Assembly (NCBI GenBank): GCA_964478325.1 | Contig: CAYZIA010000066.1 | Coordinates: 1-8,930 of the forward strand | Direction: 5' to 3' | Length of the DNA stretch: 8,930 nucleotides | Source of the DNA: DUAL01 sp964478325 | GTDB lineage: Bacteria; Bacteroidota; Bacteroidia; Flavobacteriales; BACL11 | In this document: piece by piece, positions 1-5,917 of the stretch | Position numbering within the stretch: position 1 is the first letter of the stretch | How the letters are laid out: each line of letters starts with the position of its first letter | Translations under genes and position numbers: made by a program | Notes under the pieces: generated by a model | Databases searched by the model: none | Told to the model about the DNA's origin: nothing | The model's input: only the letters and a program-made list of their open reading frames with translations

Positions 1-208
1 TTATCAGAATAAATTATGGCTAGGGACTGCTTACAGAACCAATGGTGATATAGGAGTGCTATTGGGTTACTCAATCGGTAATCGTTATCTTATAGGATAT
101 TCTTATGATATGATTTCTTCTGGCTTGGGAGATTATACATCTGGTTCACACGAGTTTGTTTTAGGGATCAGGTTTGTTCCAGCTACAGAAGAAGAAATAA
201 TGAAATAG
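1..208 (+). CDS. PorP/SprF-like outer membrane protein, C-terminal fragment
   Basis: Only the last 68 codons are present, read from base 2 to the TAG stop at 206-208; the 5' part lies outside the window. The visible protein is rich in alternating hydrophobic and aromatic residues, as in outer membrane beta strands. It carries the typical ending of the PorP/SprF family: a GYSYD segment (residues 32-36), then a GLGDYTSGSHE stretch (41-51), then a final strand VLGIRF (53-58) and a short polar tail. PorP/SprF proteins belong to, or accompany, the type IX secretion and gliding system of Bacteroidota, and many paralogues sit next to large secreted adhesin-like proteins. Whether this is the core PorP or a paralogue cannot be told from the C-terminus alone. 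A strong terminator follows, so this gene ends its transcription unit. Confidence 0.85.
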   Translation, partial: YQNKLWLGTAYRTNGDIGVLLGYSIGNRYLIGYSYDMISSGLGDYTSGSHEFVLGIRFVPATEEEIMK

Positions 209-228
209 ATTTTCTTAATAAATATAAA

Positions 229-264
229 AAATAAAAAACCCCTGCTCCCAGGGGTTTTTTATTT
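229..264 (+). terminator. Intrinsic terminator after the PorP/SprF-like gene
   Basis: A perfect inverted repeat has arms at 229-244 and 249-264 and a four-base CTCC loop. The core is CCCCTG paired with CAGGGG, flanked by an A run on the left and a T run on the right. It starts 20 bases after the TAG stop. Because of the A run it could also terminate transcription arriving from the right on the minus strand, although no minus-strand gene is visible there. Confidence 0.93.
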
Positions 265-330
265 GTTGTACCGTTTAGTTTAGGAAAGAAATAGTACAAC
301 CCAAAACAAGTATTACGACTTGGGTACAAT
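265..330. repeat. Cluster of GTAC-centred inverted repeats in intergenic DNA
   Basis: GTTGTAC (265-271) is the exact inverse of GTACAAC (294-300), and a further GTACAAT follows at 324-330. Between the last two lies a second hairpin: CCC (300-302) and AAGT (308-311) pair with ACTTGGG (318-324), leaving a five-base bulge. The 305 bases between the PorP/SprF-like stop and the methyltransferase start hold the terminator, these repeats, a short AACAT/ATGTT inverted repeat (378-382 and 387-391) and a weak promoter, but no credible gene. The repeats could be protein-binding sites, a structured leader or chance. Confidence 0.35.
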
Positions 331-482
331 ATTAAATCAAAAAGAATTATTTTGACGCTGTTGAAAATCTAATTGTCAACATAAAAATGTTAAAAAACGA
401 GGGGGGTCATCTAAAATCTGAAATTGAGAAAAATATAAAAATAATTTTGAATATTTTCACTAGAAATCCGTAATGATTTTAC

Positions 483-490
483 TAAATTCG
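483..490 (+). promoter_or_regulatory. Possible -7 element of the methyltransferase gene
   Basis: TAAATTCG differs by one base from the Bacteroidota -7 consensus TAnnTTTG and lies 23 bases before the ATG, so the leader would be under 20 bases. No clear TTG stands at the expected -33 position, which keeps confidence low. The same 11-base string TAAATTCGCAA (483-493) recurs 24 bases before the GT117 start on the other strand, which supports a real function. Confidence 0.4.
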
Positions 491-513
491 CAAACTCAAA
501 AATTAGCAAGATA

Positions 514-1290
514 ATGGGGATTTTGCAAACAGCAGAAAGAAGTTCAAACCTTGATCCGAGTGAAAATGTAATTTTTCAAAGGCATATGATTGCTTATATA
601 GAAACGGCAAAAATGATTAATGGAAAGGTATTAGAGATTGGTTGTGGAGAAGGGTATGGTTTGGTAGAATTAGCCCCAAAAGCAGAGCAGTATTTAGCAG
701 TAGATAAATATAATACTCCAATAAGCAAGGAGCTTAAAGAGGCGAACAATATTTCTTTTCAACAAATAGAAGTGCCTCCATTGAAAGGGATTGAAGATAA
801 TAGCATTGATTTTGTAGTTGCTTTTCAAGTAATAGAGCATATAAATGATGATAAACTTTTTATTTCTGAGATTTTCAGAGTATTAAAGCCAGGTGGGAAG
901 CTGATTCTTACTACTCCAAATAAACTAATGTCTTTAACAAGAAATCCTTGGCATTTTAGAGAATATACCCCTAATGAGATGGAGAAAATTTTACAGACTT
1001 CTTTCAGAGAGATTAATATAAAGGGTGTTTTTGGATTAGAAAAAGCAATGGACTATTATGAAAAAAACAAAAAGGCAGTAGAAAAAATTACAAGATGGGA
1101 CATTTTAAATTTACAACATCTTTTACCTAGATTTTTACTCCAAGTTCCGTATGATATTCTTAACAGAGTAAACCGCCAAAAGCTACAAGAGAATAATGAT
1201 GATTTGGTAGAAGCAGTAACAATTAATGATTTCTGCATAAAGCCAATGACCGATAAATGTTTTGATTACTTTTGTATTGCTACCAAGTAG
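514..1290 (+). CDS. Class I SAM-dependent methyltransferase
   Basis: The 258-residue protein has a Rossmann-type methyltransferase domain of the Methyltransf_11/UbiG-like kind in its first half. Motif I, VLEIGCGEGYG (39-49), forms the SAM glycine loop. D64 in LAVDKY is the acidic residue expected to bind the ribose. SIDFVVAFQVIEHI (97-110) and LKPGGKLILTTPN (124-136) are the following conserved strands. There is no signal peptide or membrane segment, so it is probably cytosolic. Residues 140-258 hold a longer than usual C-terminal region, probably for substrate choice, with a HFREYTPNEM stretch (147-156) common in this family. The substrate cannot be named; small molecule, lipid, sugar and protein targets are all possible. 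The start lacks a Shine-Dalgarno sequence, which is normal in this phylum. The 3' end overlaps the convergent deacetylase gene by 11 bases. Confidence 0.88.
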   Translation: MGILQTAERSSNLDPSENVIFQRHMIAYIETAKMINGKVLEIGCGEGYGLVELAPKAEQYLAVDKYNTPISKELKEANNISFQQIEVPPLKGIEDNSIDFVVAFQVIEHINDDKLFISEIFRVLKPGGKLILTTPNKLMSLTRNPWHFREYTPNEMEKILQTSFREINIKGVFGLEKAMDYYEKNKKAVEKITRWDILNLQHLLPRFLLQVPYDILNRVNRQKLQENNDDLVEAVTINDFCIKPMTDKCFDYFCIATK

Positions 1291-1912
1291 CGCTAAAAGC
1301 AAACCCTCTTTCTTTTAAGATTTCAATAATTTTAGGTAGTGCAAATTGCAGGTTTTTAAATGATTTTTCATTATCATGTAAAACAATAATAGAACCATTC
1401 TCCACATTATTTACTACATTGCTTAGGCACTTTTCTTTTGAAGTTTTTTTATCAAAATCCAAGCCCATTACATCCCACATAATTATTTTGTAGTGATTTC
1501 TAAGCTTATTTATTTGCCAAGGATAGATTTTTCCAAAAGGAGGACGAAAAAGAGTTGTTTTCGGAATTAGATTTTGACATTTTTCAACATCTTTCAAATA
1601 CTTTTTTGTGCAAGTAGTAAGGCCATTTGGATGAGAGAAGGAATGATTTCCAATAATATGGTTTTCTGTTTCTATTCTTTGTGTAATTTCTGGGTATTTT
1701 TCTATTTGCTTCCCCAAACAAAAAAAGGTAGCTTTTACATTATTCCTCTGTAGGATATCTAAGATAAAAGGTGTTATTTCTGGGCTTTGGCCATCATCAA
1801 AAGTGAGCCATACTTTCTTTTCAGTAGTTGTATTTTTCCAAACAAGAGAAGGAAAAATTGTTTGAAAAAGCTTAGGCGTTTTAGCCCTATAGTTGGAACA
1901 CCGGGAAAACAT
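1280..1912 (-). CDS. Polysaccharide deacetylase (NodB homology, CE4 family)
   Basis: The 210-residue protein is a nearly minimal NodB domain that would remove N- or O-acetyl groups from a carbohydrate using a divalent metal. The CE4 motifs are all visible. TFDDG (37-41) gives the catalytic base D39 and metal ligand D40, and HSFSH (90-94) gives the two metal-binding histidines. RPPFG (123-127) is motif 3, WDVMGLD (146-152) resembles motif 4, and LHD with H179 is motif 5. It is therefore expected to be active. No signal peptide or membrane anchor is evident, which suggests a cytoplasmic enzyme, perhaps acting on a precursor rather than on finished cell wall; this is inference. It begins 5 bases after the stop of the GT117 gene and is surely co-transcribed with it. 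The substrate is unknown. Confidence 0.9.
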   Translation of the reverse strand: MFSRCSNYRAKTPKLFQTIFPSLVWKNTTTEKKVWLTFDDGQSPEITPFILDILQRNNVKATFFCLGKQIEKYPEITQRIETENHIIGNHSFSHPNGLTTCTKKYLKDVEKCQNLIPKTTLFRPPFGKIYPWQINKLRNHYKIIMWDVMGLDFDKKTSKEKCLSNVVNNVENGSIIVLHDNEKSFKNLQFALPKIIEILKERGFAFSATW

Positions 1913-1917
1913 AATTA

Positions 1918-4900
1918 TTAGTTTTGCGATTGAGCAGCAAGATAATCCTCCATAAAAGTATTAATAAGATAATCCTCTTTACTTATTTCTTCTTTTTCTT
2001 CACCTTTTTCTTTAATATATTTTCCGTCCAATTTAACATATTCATAATTTGTATTTGCTAATTGAAAACTTTGAATCAAACGAGAAATATTTGAAAGTAC
2101 ACTTGCCGAAATTTGAAGATTTCTATTCAAGCCTCCTTTATCTTTTAGCGCATTAATATAATTAAACTCATCCAAAAAAGTCTCTATCATTTGAGCTAAA
2201 ATTATATTACCCTTTTCTTTTTGATTTAAGCGATAATAAGTATTTACAAGCGGGAAAGCATAAACATTGAATGGAGCAGCAGTATTTGGCATTTCACTAA
2301 CACATTTATCAAGCACAGCAATCGCATCTTCCTTTCTTTCCAATACAAGGAGAGCTTCTGCTAAGCGCGCATAATTATTTCTGAAATTCATAATCATTCT
2401 TGTATTGGTTTCATCCAAATATACATTTGGATTATTTAACCCTCCCCAAGAAAAGTTATTTATCAAATTATCATACATTCTATCTACATTCACCTCACCT
2501 GTTTGCCCATCAGGGGATACTGCTTTATAAGGGACTAAACGATAAGAAAGCCCCTCCAATTGGAAATATTTTTCCAACCCCATAAAGTTATCGGAGCCAA
2601 CGGTTATAGCAAAATAAATTGGTCGTTCCCAATTGTTGTGTGCCAACATATCTAATACCATTAACTGGTTTTTATAAATACCATTTCCTTTTATTTTCCA
2701 TTTTATTTCAGGAAGAATATCATTAAACTTACCCTCTGGAACAGTGCCGTTTGCTTTCACTTTTTCAATATCAACCGATAGTTTTAGTTTTTTTGCTGGA
2801 CAGTAATTTCGTTTTCCAGCATTGGTAACAATCTTCGTTTGGTTTTTATCACTTCTAATAAAATCAATAACTTCTTTTACATCTACATAGCCAAGTCCTC
2901 TATCACTAATTGGGACATAGTCTCTTGTCCCTGTTCTGTATTGATCATTAGTAAAAGAGGATGGAATTGGAGGAGCATCATAAGTTGCTCTTTTCATTTG
3001 ATCGATATACCAAGAAGTATTAAATAAACTTAAATTCACAACTTTAATATCTGTTCTTACTCCTTCTACTTCTTGCATATACCAAAGTGGGAAAGTATCA
3101 TTATCGCCATTAGTAAAAAGGATGGCATTTTTATCGCAAGAGTTGAGGTAATTAGCAGCTACCTCTTTTGCAGTAAACCTGCCTGAACGATCATGGTCAT
3201 CCCAATTCTCAGAAGCCATAAGTGTGGGCGCTAAAAGTAGTGCAATGGCAGTTGCTAACCCAGCACTTGTAGTGGGATTCAATTTTTTGCTCAAATAATC
3301 GTAAATTCCCAAAACACTTAATCCAATCCAAATAGAAAAAGCATAAAAAGATCCTACGTAGGCATAATCTCTTTCTCTTGGTTGGAACGGAGTAATATTA
3401 AGATAAATAATAATTAAGACTCCTGTGAAAAGGAAAAATAACAAAACTGCTATAGCATCTTGTTCGTTCTTTTTAAAATGAAACAACATCCCAATGAGCC
3501 CTAAAATAAGTGGTAAGAAATAATAATGATTTTTCGCCTTATTATTTTTCAAATAATCAGGTAATTTTACTTTGGAAGGCTGTCCTATACGGGCATTATC
3601 GATAAAAGAAATTCCACTCTCCCAATTTCCGTGAAGGGAATTTCCATTCATATTCATAAAATCGTTTTGTCTTCCAGCAAAATTCCACATAAAATACCTA
3701 ATATAAGACCATCCAATTTGGTACTTAAAAAAGAAGGAAAGATTTTGAGAGAATGTAGGGGTTTTGTCCTTATTTGTTTTGCTAAGCCCCCCCCAAGATC
3801 TATATCCATTTGCATGTTTTGACTGCGTATTGCTCCACATTCTAGGGAAGATAGTTTTGTATCTTTTGGAATAATTAGGAATCGTATTCTCCCTTTTATC
3901 AATCACTACATATTTCCCCTTTTTTTCATCTTTTGCATAAATAGGATTTCCATCCAAATAAGGTTCTTTATTATCTAATTTTGCATTAAAATAATGGCCA
4001 TAAACAATAGGCCAACTTCCATATTGTTCTCTTTTCAAATAAGATAAAAGCCCAACAGCATCTTCTGGATTATTTTCATCAATTGGAGGGTTTGAATTGG
4101 AGCGAACTACTAAGATAGCAAAAGAAGAATAACCAATAAGTAAAACAGTGAAGCTTAAAATAGCGGTATTCCAAATGGCTTTATTGTTCTTTTTGGTGTA
4201 TTGCAGGCCAAAAATAATAGAAGCAGTTAAAATAACAAAATAAAGTATTGTCCCAGAATTAAAAGGCAAGCCAACGGTATTCACAAAAAACAGCTCAAAG
4301 GAAGAAATTAAGCTAACAGCTCCTGGGATGATAACTCCTTGTACTAATCCTAAAAGTATCATAGAAAGAATAAAAGCTTTAATGGCCCCAATTTTTGAAT
4401 ATTCATAATTCTTATAATAATAAATCATCCCCATTGCAGGAATTGTAAGTAAGGAAAGCAGATGAACTCCAACTGATAATCCAATTAAATAAGCAATCAG
4501 AACCAACCATCTACTTGCATGTGGCTGGTCTGCTTCTCTTTCCCACTTCATGATGCACCAAAAAGTTATTGCTGTAAAAAAGGAAGACATGGCATATACC
4601 TCACCTTCTACTGCTGAAAACCAGAAAGAATCAGAAAAAGTATAAGCCAATGCTCCTACAATACCACTTCCTAAAATAGCATATATTTTCCCCTGATTAT
4701 CTTCATCAGTATTTGTAAATATTTTTCTACCAAAAGCTGTAATAGTCCAAAAAAGAAATAAAATGGTAAAGGCACTACAAAGAGCAGACATTATATTTAT
4801 TGCTATTGCAACTTGAGATGTCCCTGAGTCTGCAAATAAAGTAAAAATTCTTCCGAACAATTGAAATAAAGGAGCTCCTGGAGGATGCCCTACTTCCAAT

Positions 4901-5034
4901 TTGTAAGCAGTTGCAATATATTCTCCACAATCCCAAAAGCTTACCGTTTGCTCGATAGTAGATAGGTATACAAATGAAGCGATTAAAAAAACGCTCCAGC
5001 CTAATATGTTATTTAATTTATTGAAGTTATTCAT
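1918..5034 (-). CDS. DUF2723 / glycosyltransferase family 117 membrane protein
   Basis: This 1038-residue protein matches the large DUF2723 proteins found throughout Bacteroidota, classed as GT117 and related to human TMEM260, a protein O-mannosyltransferase. About twelve hydrophobic segments lie in residues 10-310 and 503-608, separated by a polar loop (311-500). The first loop has FWDCGEYIATA (33-43) and HPPGAP (50-55); D35 and E38 are candidates for the acidic catalytic residues that GT-C enzymes carry in loop 1 (inference). Other strongly family-like stretches are RERDYAYVGSFYAF (553-566), NWDDHDRSGR (610-619) and TNGDNDTFPLWY (641-652). Residues 610-1038 are soluble, with TPR-like helices around 884-955. 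The likely role is transfer of a sugar from a lipid donor to secreted protein or glycan in the periplasm; donor and acceptor are unknown. It leads a two-gene unit with the deacetylase. Confidence 0.9.
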   Translation of the reverse strand: MNNFNKLNNILGWSVFLIASFVYLSTIEQTVSFWDCGEYIATAYKLEVGHPPGAPLFQLFGRIFTLFADSGTSQVAIAINIMSALCSAFTILFLFWTITAFGRKIFTNTDEDNQGKIYAILGSGIVGALAYTFSDSFWFSAVEGEVYAMSSFFTAITFWCIMKWEREADQPHASRWLVLIAYLIGLSVGVHLLSLLTIPAMGMIYYYKNYEYSKIGAIKAFILSMILLGLVQGVIIPGAVSLISSFELFFVNTVGLPFNSGTILYFVILTASIIFGLQYTKKNNKAIWNTAILSFTVLLIGYSSFAILVVRSNSNPPIDENNPEDAVGLLSYLKREQYGSWPIVYGHYFNAKLDNKEPYLDGNPIYAKDEKKGKYVVIDKRENTIPNYSKRYKTIFPRMWSNTQSKHANGYRSWGGLSKTNKDKTPTFSQNLSFFFKYQIGWSYIRYFMWNFAGRQNDFMNMNGNSLHGNWESGISFIDNARIGQPSKVKLPDYLKNNKAKNHYYFLPLILGLIGMLFHFKKNEQDAIAVLLFFLFTGVLIIIYLNITPFQPRERDYAYVGSFYAFSIWIGLSVLGIYDYLSKKLNPTTSAGLATAIALLLAPTLMASENWDDHDRSGRFTAKEVAANYLNSCDKNAILFTNGDNDTFPLWYMQEVEGVRTDIKVVNLSLFNTSWYIDQMKRATYDAPPIPSSFTNDQYRTGTRDYVPISDRGLGYVDVKEVIDFIRSDKNQTKIVTNAGKRNYCPAKKLKLSVDIEKVKANGTVPEGKFNDILPEIKWKIKGNGIYKNQLMVLDMLAHNNWERPIYFAITVGSDNFMGLEKYFQLEGLSYRLVPYKAVSPDGQTGEVNVDRMYDNLINNFSWGGLNNPNVYLDETNTRMIMNFRNNYARLAEALLVLERKEDAIAVLDKCVSEMPNTAAPFNVYAFPLVNTYYRLNQKEKGNIILAQMIETFLDEFNYINALKDKGGLNRNLQISASVLSNISRLIQSFQLANTNYEYVKLDGKYIKEKGEEKEEISKEDYLINTFMEDYLAAQSQN
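3787..3794 (-). repeat. Eight-base G homopolymer in the GT117 coding sequence
   Basis: The coding strand reads eight consecutive G over codons W414, G415 and G416. It is the longest G or C run I see in this AT-rich window. Adding one G gives TAG two codons after the glycines. Losing one G shifts into a frame that ends at TGA at 3654-3656, about 44 codons later. The frame is intact as given here. Confidence 0.9.
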
Positions 5035-5058
5035 AATGGTTCCTAATTTTTTAGATTG

Positions 5059-5066
5059 CGAATTTA
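5059..5066 (-). promoter_or_regulatory. Possible -7 element of the GT117-deacetylase unit
   Basis: On the minus strand TAAATTCG lies 24 bases before the ATG at 5034 and is one base off TAnnTTTG. The three bases following it extend the identity with the element upstream of the methyltransferase to 11 bases. The -33 side is AT-rich without a clear TTG, so this is a weak call based on position and on the match. Confidence 0.42.
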
Positions 5067-5113
5067 AGAAATAAAATATGATTCTAATTAAAAACTAAAT
5101 TATGATAAAATAT

Positions 5114-5143
5114 TTTGTACTTCTTGGTTAATTGTTATTTTTG
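5114..5143 (+). promoter_or_regulatory. Promoter of tRNA-Gln
   Basis: TTTG (5114-5117) and TATTTTTG (5136-5143) are separated by 18 bases. Both match the Bacteroidota primary sigma consensus exactly. The predicted transcription start, about 7 bases after the -7 box, leaves a leader of roughly 10 bases before the tRNA, as expected for a tRNA gene. Confidence 0.75.
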
Positions 5144-5160
5144 CCCACTATCTTTAAAAC

Positions 5161-5233
5161 TGCCCGATGGTGTAACTGGCAACACGTCTGTTTTTGGTGC
5201 AGAAGAGTCTAGGTTCGAGCCCTAGTCGGGCAA
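5161..5233 (+). tRNA. tRNA-Gln, anticodon TTG
   Basis: The full cloverleaf folds. The acceptor stem TGCCCGA pairs with TCGGGCA (5226-5232). The D arm is GTGT/ACAC (5170-5173 and 5182-5185). The anticodon stem TCTGT pairs with GCAGA, including one T-G wobble, and its loop TTTTGGT places TTG at 5194-5196. The variable region has five bases. The T arm CTAGG/CCTAG encloses TTCGAGC. A5233 is the discriminator base. The terminal CCA is not encoded and must be added after transcription. It stands alone, in divergent orientation to the GT117 gene and upstream of the rimP operon. Confidence 0.96.
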
Positions 5234-5298
5234 CAAACAAAAGATACAGAGGAGAATTCTTTGTATTTTACTTGTAATCCCTAAGGCATTTACATGTT

Positions 5299-5325
5299 AA
5301 AGAATTAGAATAAACTAATTCTTTT
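5299..5325 (+). terminator. AT-rich hairpin, possible tRNA terminator
   Basis: AAAGAATTAG (5299-5308) and CTAATTCTTT (5315-5324) form a perfect 10-pair stem with a six-base AATAAA loop, followed by only one further T. It lies 66 bases after the tRNA and just upstream of the rimP promoter. The stem has few GC pairs, so termination may be weak; a protein-binding palindrome is an alternative. The rest of 5234-5355 shows no gene. Confidence 0.4.
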
Positions 5326-5355
5326 GAAAATAAAAGAGTAGTACTGAAATAATAG

Positions 5356-5387
5356 TTTGCGAGATATGTAAAAAGGTTATATATTTG
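5356..5387 (+). promoter_or_regulatory. Promoter of the rimP-nusA-infB operon
   Basis: TTTG (5356-5359) and TATATTTG (5380-5387) are separated by 20 bases and fit the Bacteroidota consensus exactly. Transcription should start near 5394, giving a leader of about 65 bases that contains the GC-rich hairpin described next. No other strong promoter is seen before nusA or infB. Confidence 0.72.
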
Positions 5388-5409
5388 CCGACAGAAAAAT
5401 AGAAGAATT

Positions 5410-5437
5410 GAGGATGGGGCTTAAGGCCCCATCTTTT
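5410..5437 (+). promoter_or_regulatory. Terminator-like hairpin in the rimP leader
   Basis: GATGGGGC (5413-5420) and GCCCCATC (5426-5433) form a perfect eight-pair GC-rich stem with a five-base TTAAG loop. Wobble and A-T pairs extend the base of the stem by about three positions, and the 3' side continues TTTTAT. It lies between the predicted transcription start and the rimP start codon, so it could act as an attenuator. It is not at the end of any gene, so an ordinary terminator role is unlikely. The E. coli operon is known to be regulated by NusA through leader termination; a similar role here is inference. Confidence 0.6.
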
Positions 5438-5458
5438 ATACAATTTTTACATAAGAAA

Positions 5459-5908
5459 ATGATAGCAGAAGAAAGAGTACAGAAACTTGCAAGAGAAAAG
5501 GTTTTGGAATTGGGAGGATTTTTAGTGTCGGCAAAAGTGAGTGGGAAAAATGTAATAAGTGTATTTGTTGATAAAGCAGTTGGAATTTCGGTTAGGGAGT
5601 GCCTGCAAATTAGTCGATATATTGAAAATGAGCTGGATAGAGAGATTGAAGATTTTGATCTTTCAGTTTCTTCTCCAGGGCTTACTAATCCTTTTTTAGT
5701 AAAGGAGCAATATCAAAAAAATAAAGGAAAAGATATAATAGTAAAACTAAAGAGCGGGGAAAAAGTAAGAGGAAAATTATTGGCTTTTAATGATGATATT
5801 ACTTTAGAAACCAGTAAAAAAGTAAAGGGGGAAAAAGAAAAAAAAATAGAGGAAATAATAATTTCTTCCAAAGAGATAAAAGAAACAAAACTAATTATAA
5901 AAATATAA
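5459..5908 (+). CDS. rimP: Ribosome maturation factor RimP
   Basis: RimP is a cytosolic factor that helps mature the 30S ribosomal subunit. The 149-residue product has the usual family length of about 150. The N-terminal alpha/beta domain covers residues 1-79 and ends with the family signature LSVSSPGLTNPF (68-79). The C-terminal SH3-like domain (about 82-149) is lysine rich. The ATG at 5459 was chosen because the protein then begins at the normal point, MIAEERV. In-frame starts upstream (TTG 5408, ATG 5414) fall inside the leader hairpin and would add 15-17 residues unlike the family. A run of nine A (5838-5846) lies in the coding region over K-E-K-K-I. nusA begins 9 bases after the stop, so the two are co-transcribed. 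Confidence 0.93.
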   Translation: MIAEERVQKLAREKVLELGGFLVSAKVSGKNVISVFVDKAVGISVRECLQISRYIENELDREIEDFDLSVSSPGLTNPFLVKEQYQKNKGKDIIVKLKSGEKVRGKLLAFNDDITLETSKKVKGEKEKKIEEIIISSKEIKETKLIIKI

Positions 5909-5917
5909 ATTATCAAA

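Noticed and set aside
229..330. CRISPR-like or transposon-end repeats
   Set aside because: Repeats are only 6-7 bases, unevenly spaced and partly inverted; there is no spacer pattern, no transposase and no target duplication.
1272..1493. Plus-strand 73-codon open frame after the methyltransferase
   Set aside because: It runs antisense to the deacetylase C-terminal half, including motif 5; no family features.
3654..3902. Minus-strand 82-codon open frame overlapping the GT117 gene
   Set aside because: It lies wholly inside the GT117 gene in another frame and shows no protein family features; it is useful only for showing where a -1 slip at the G8 run would end.
5161..5233. tRNA-Gln as an integration site for a mobile element
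   Set aside because: No integrase gene or duplicated tRNA 3' end is visible in the window, and the downstream genes are core housekeeping genes.
5408..5458. Longer rimP reading frame starting at TTG 5408 or ATG 5414
   Set aside because: It would add 15-17 residues unlike other RimP proteins and place the start inside a GC-rich hairpin; the ATG at 5459 gives the normal family start and length.
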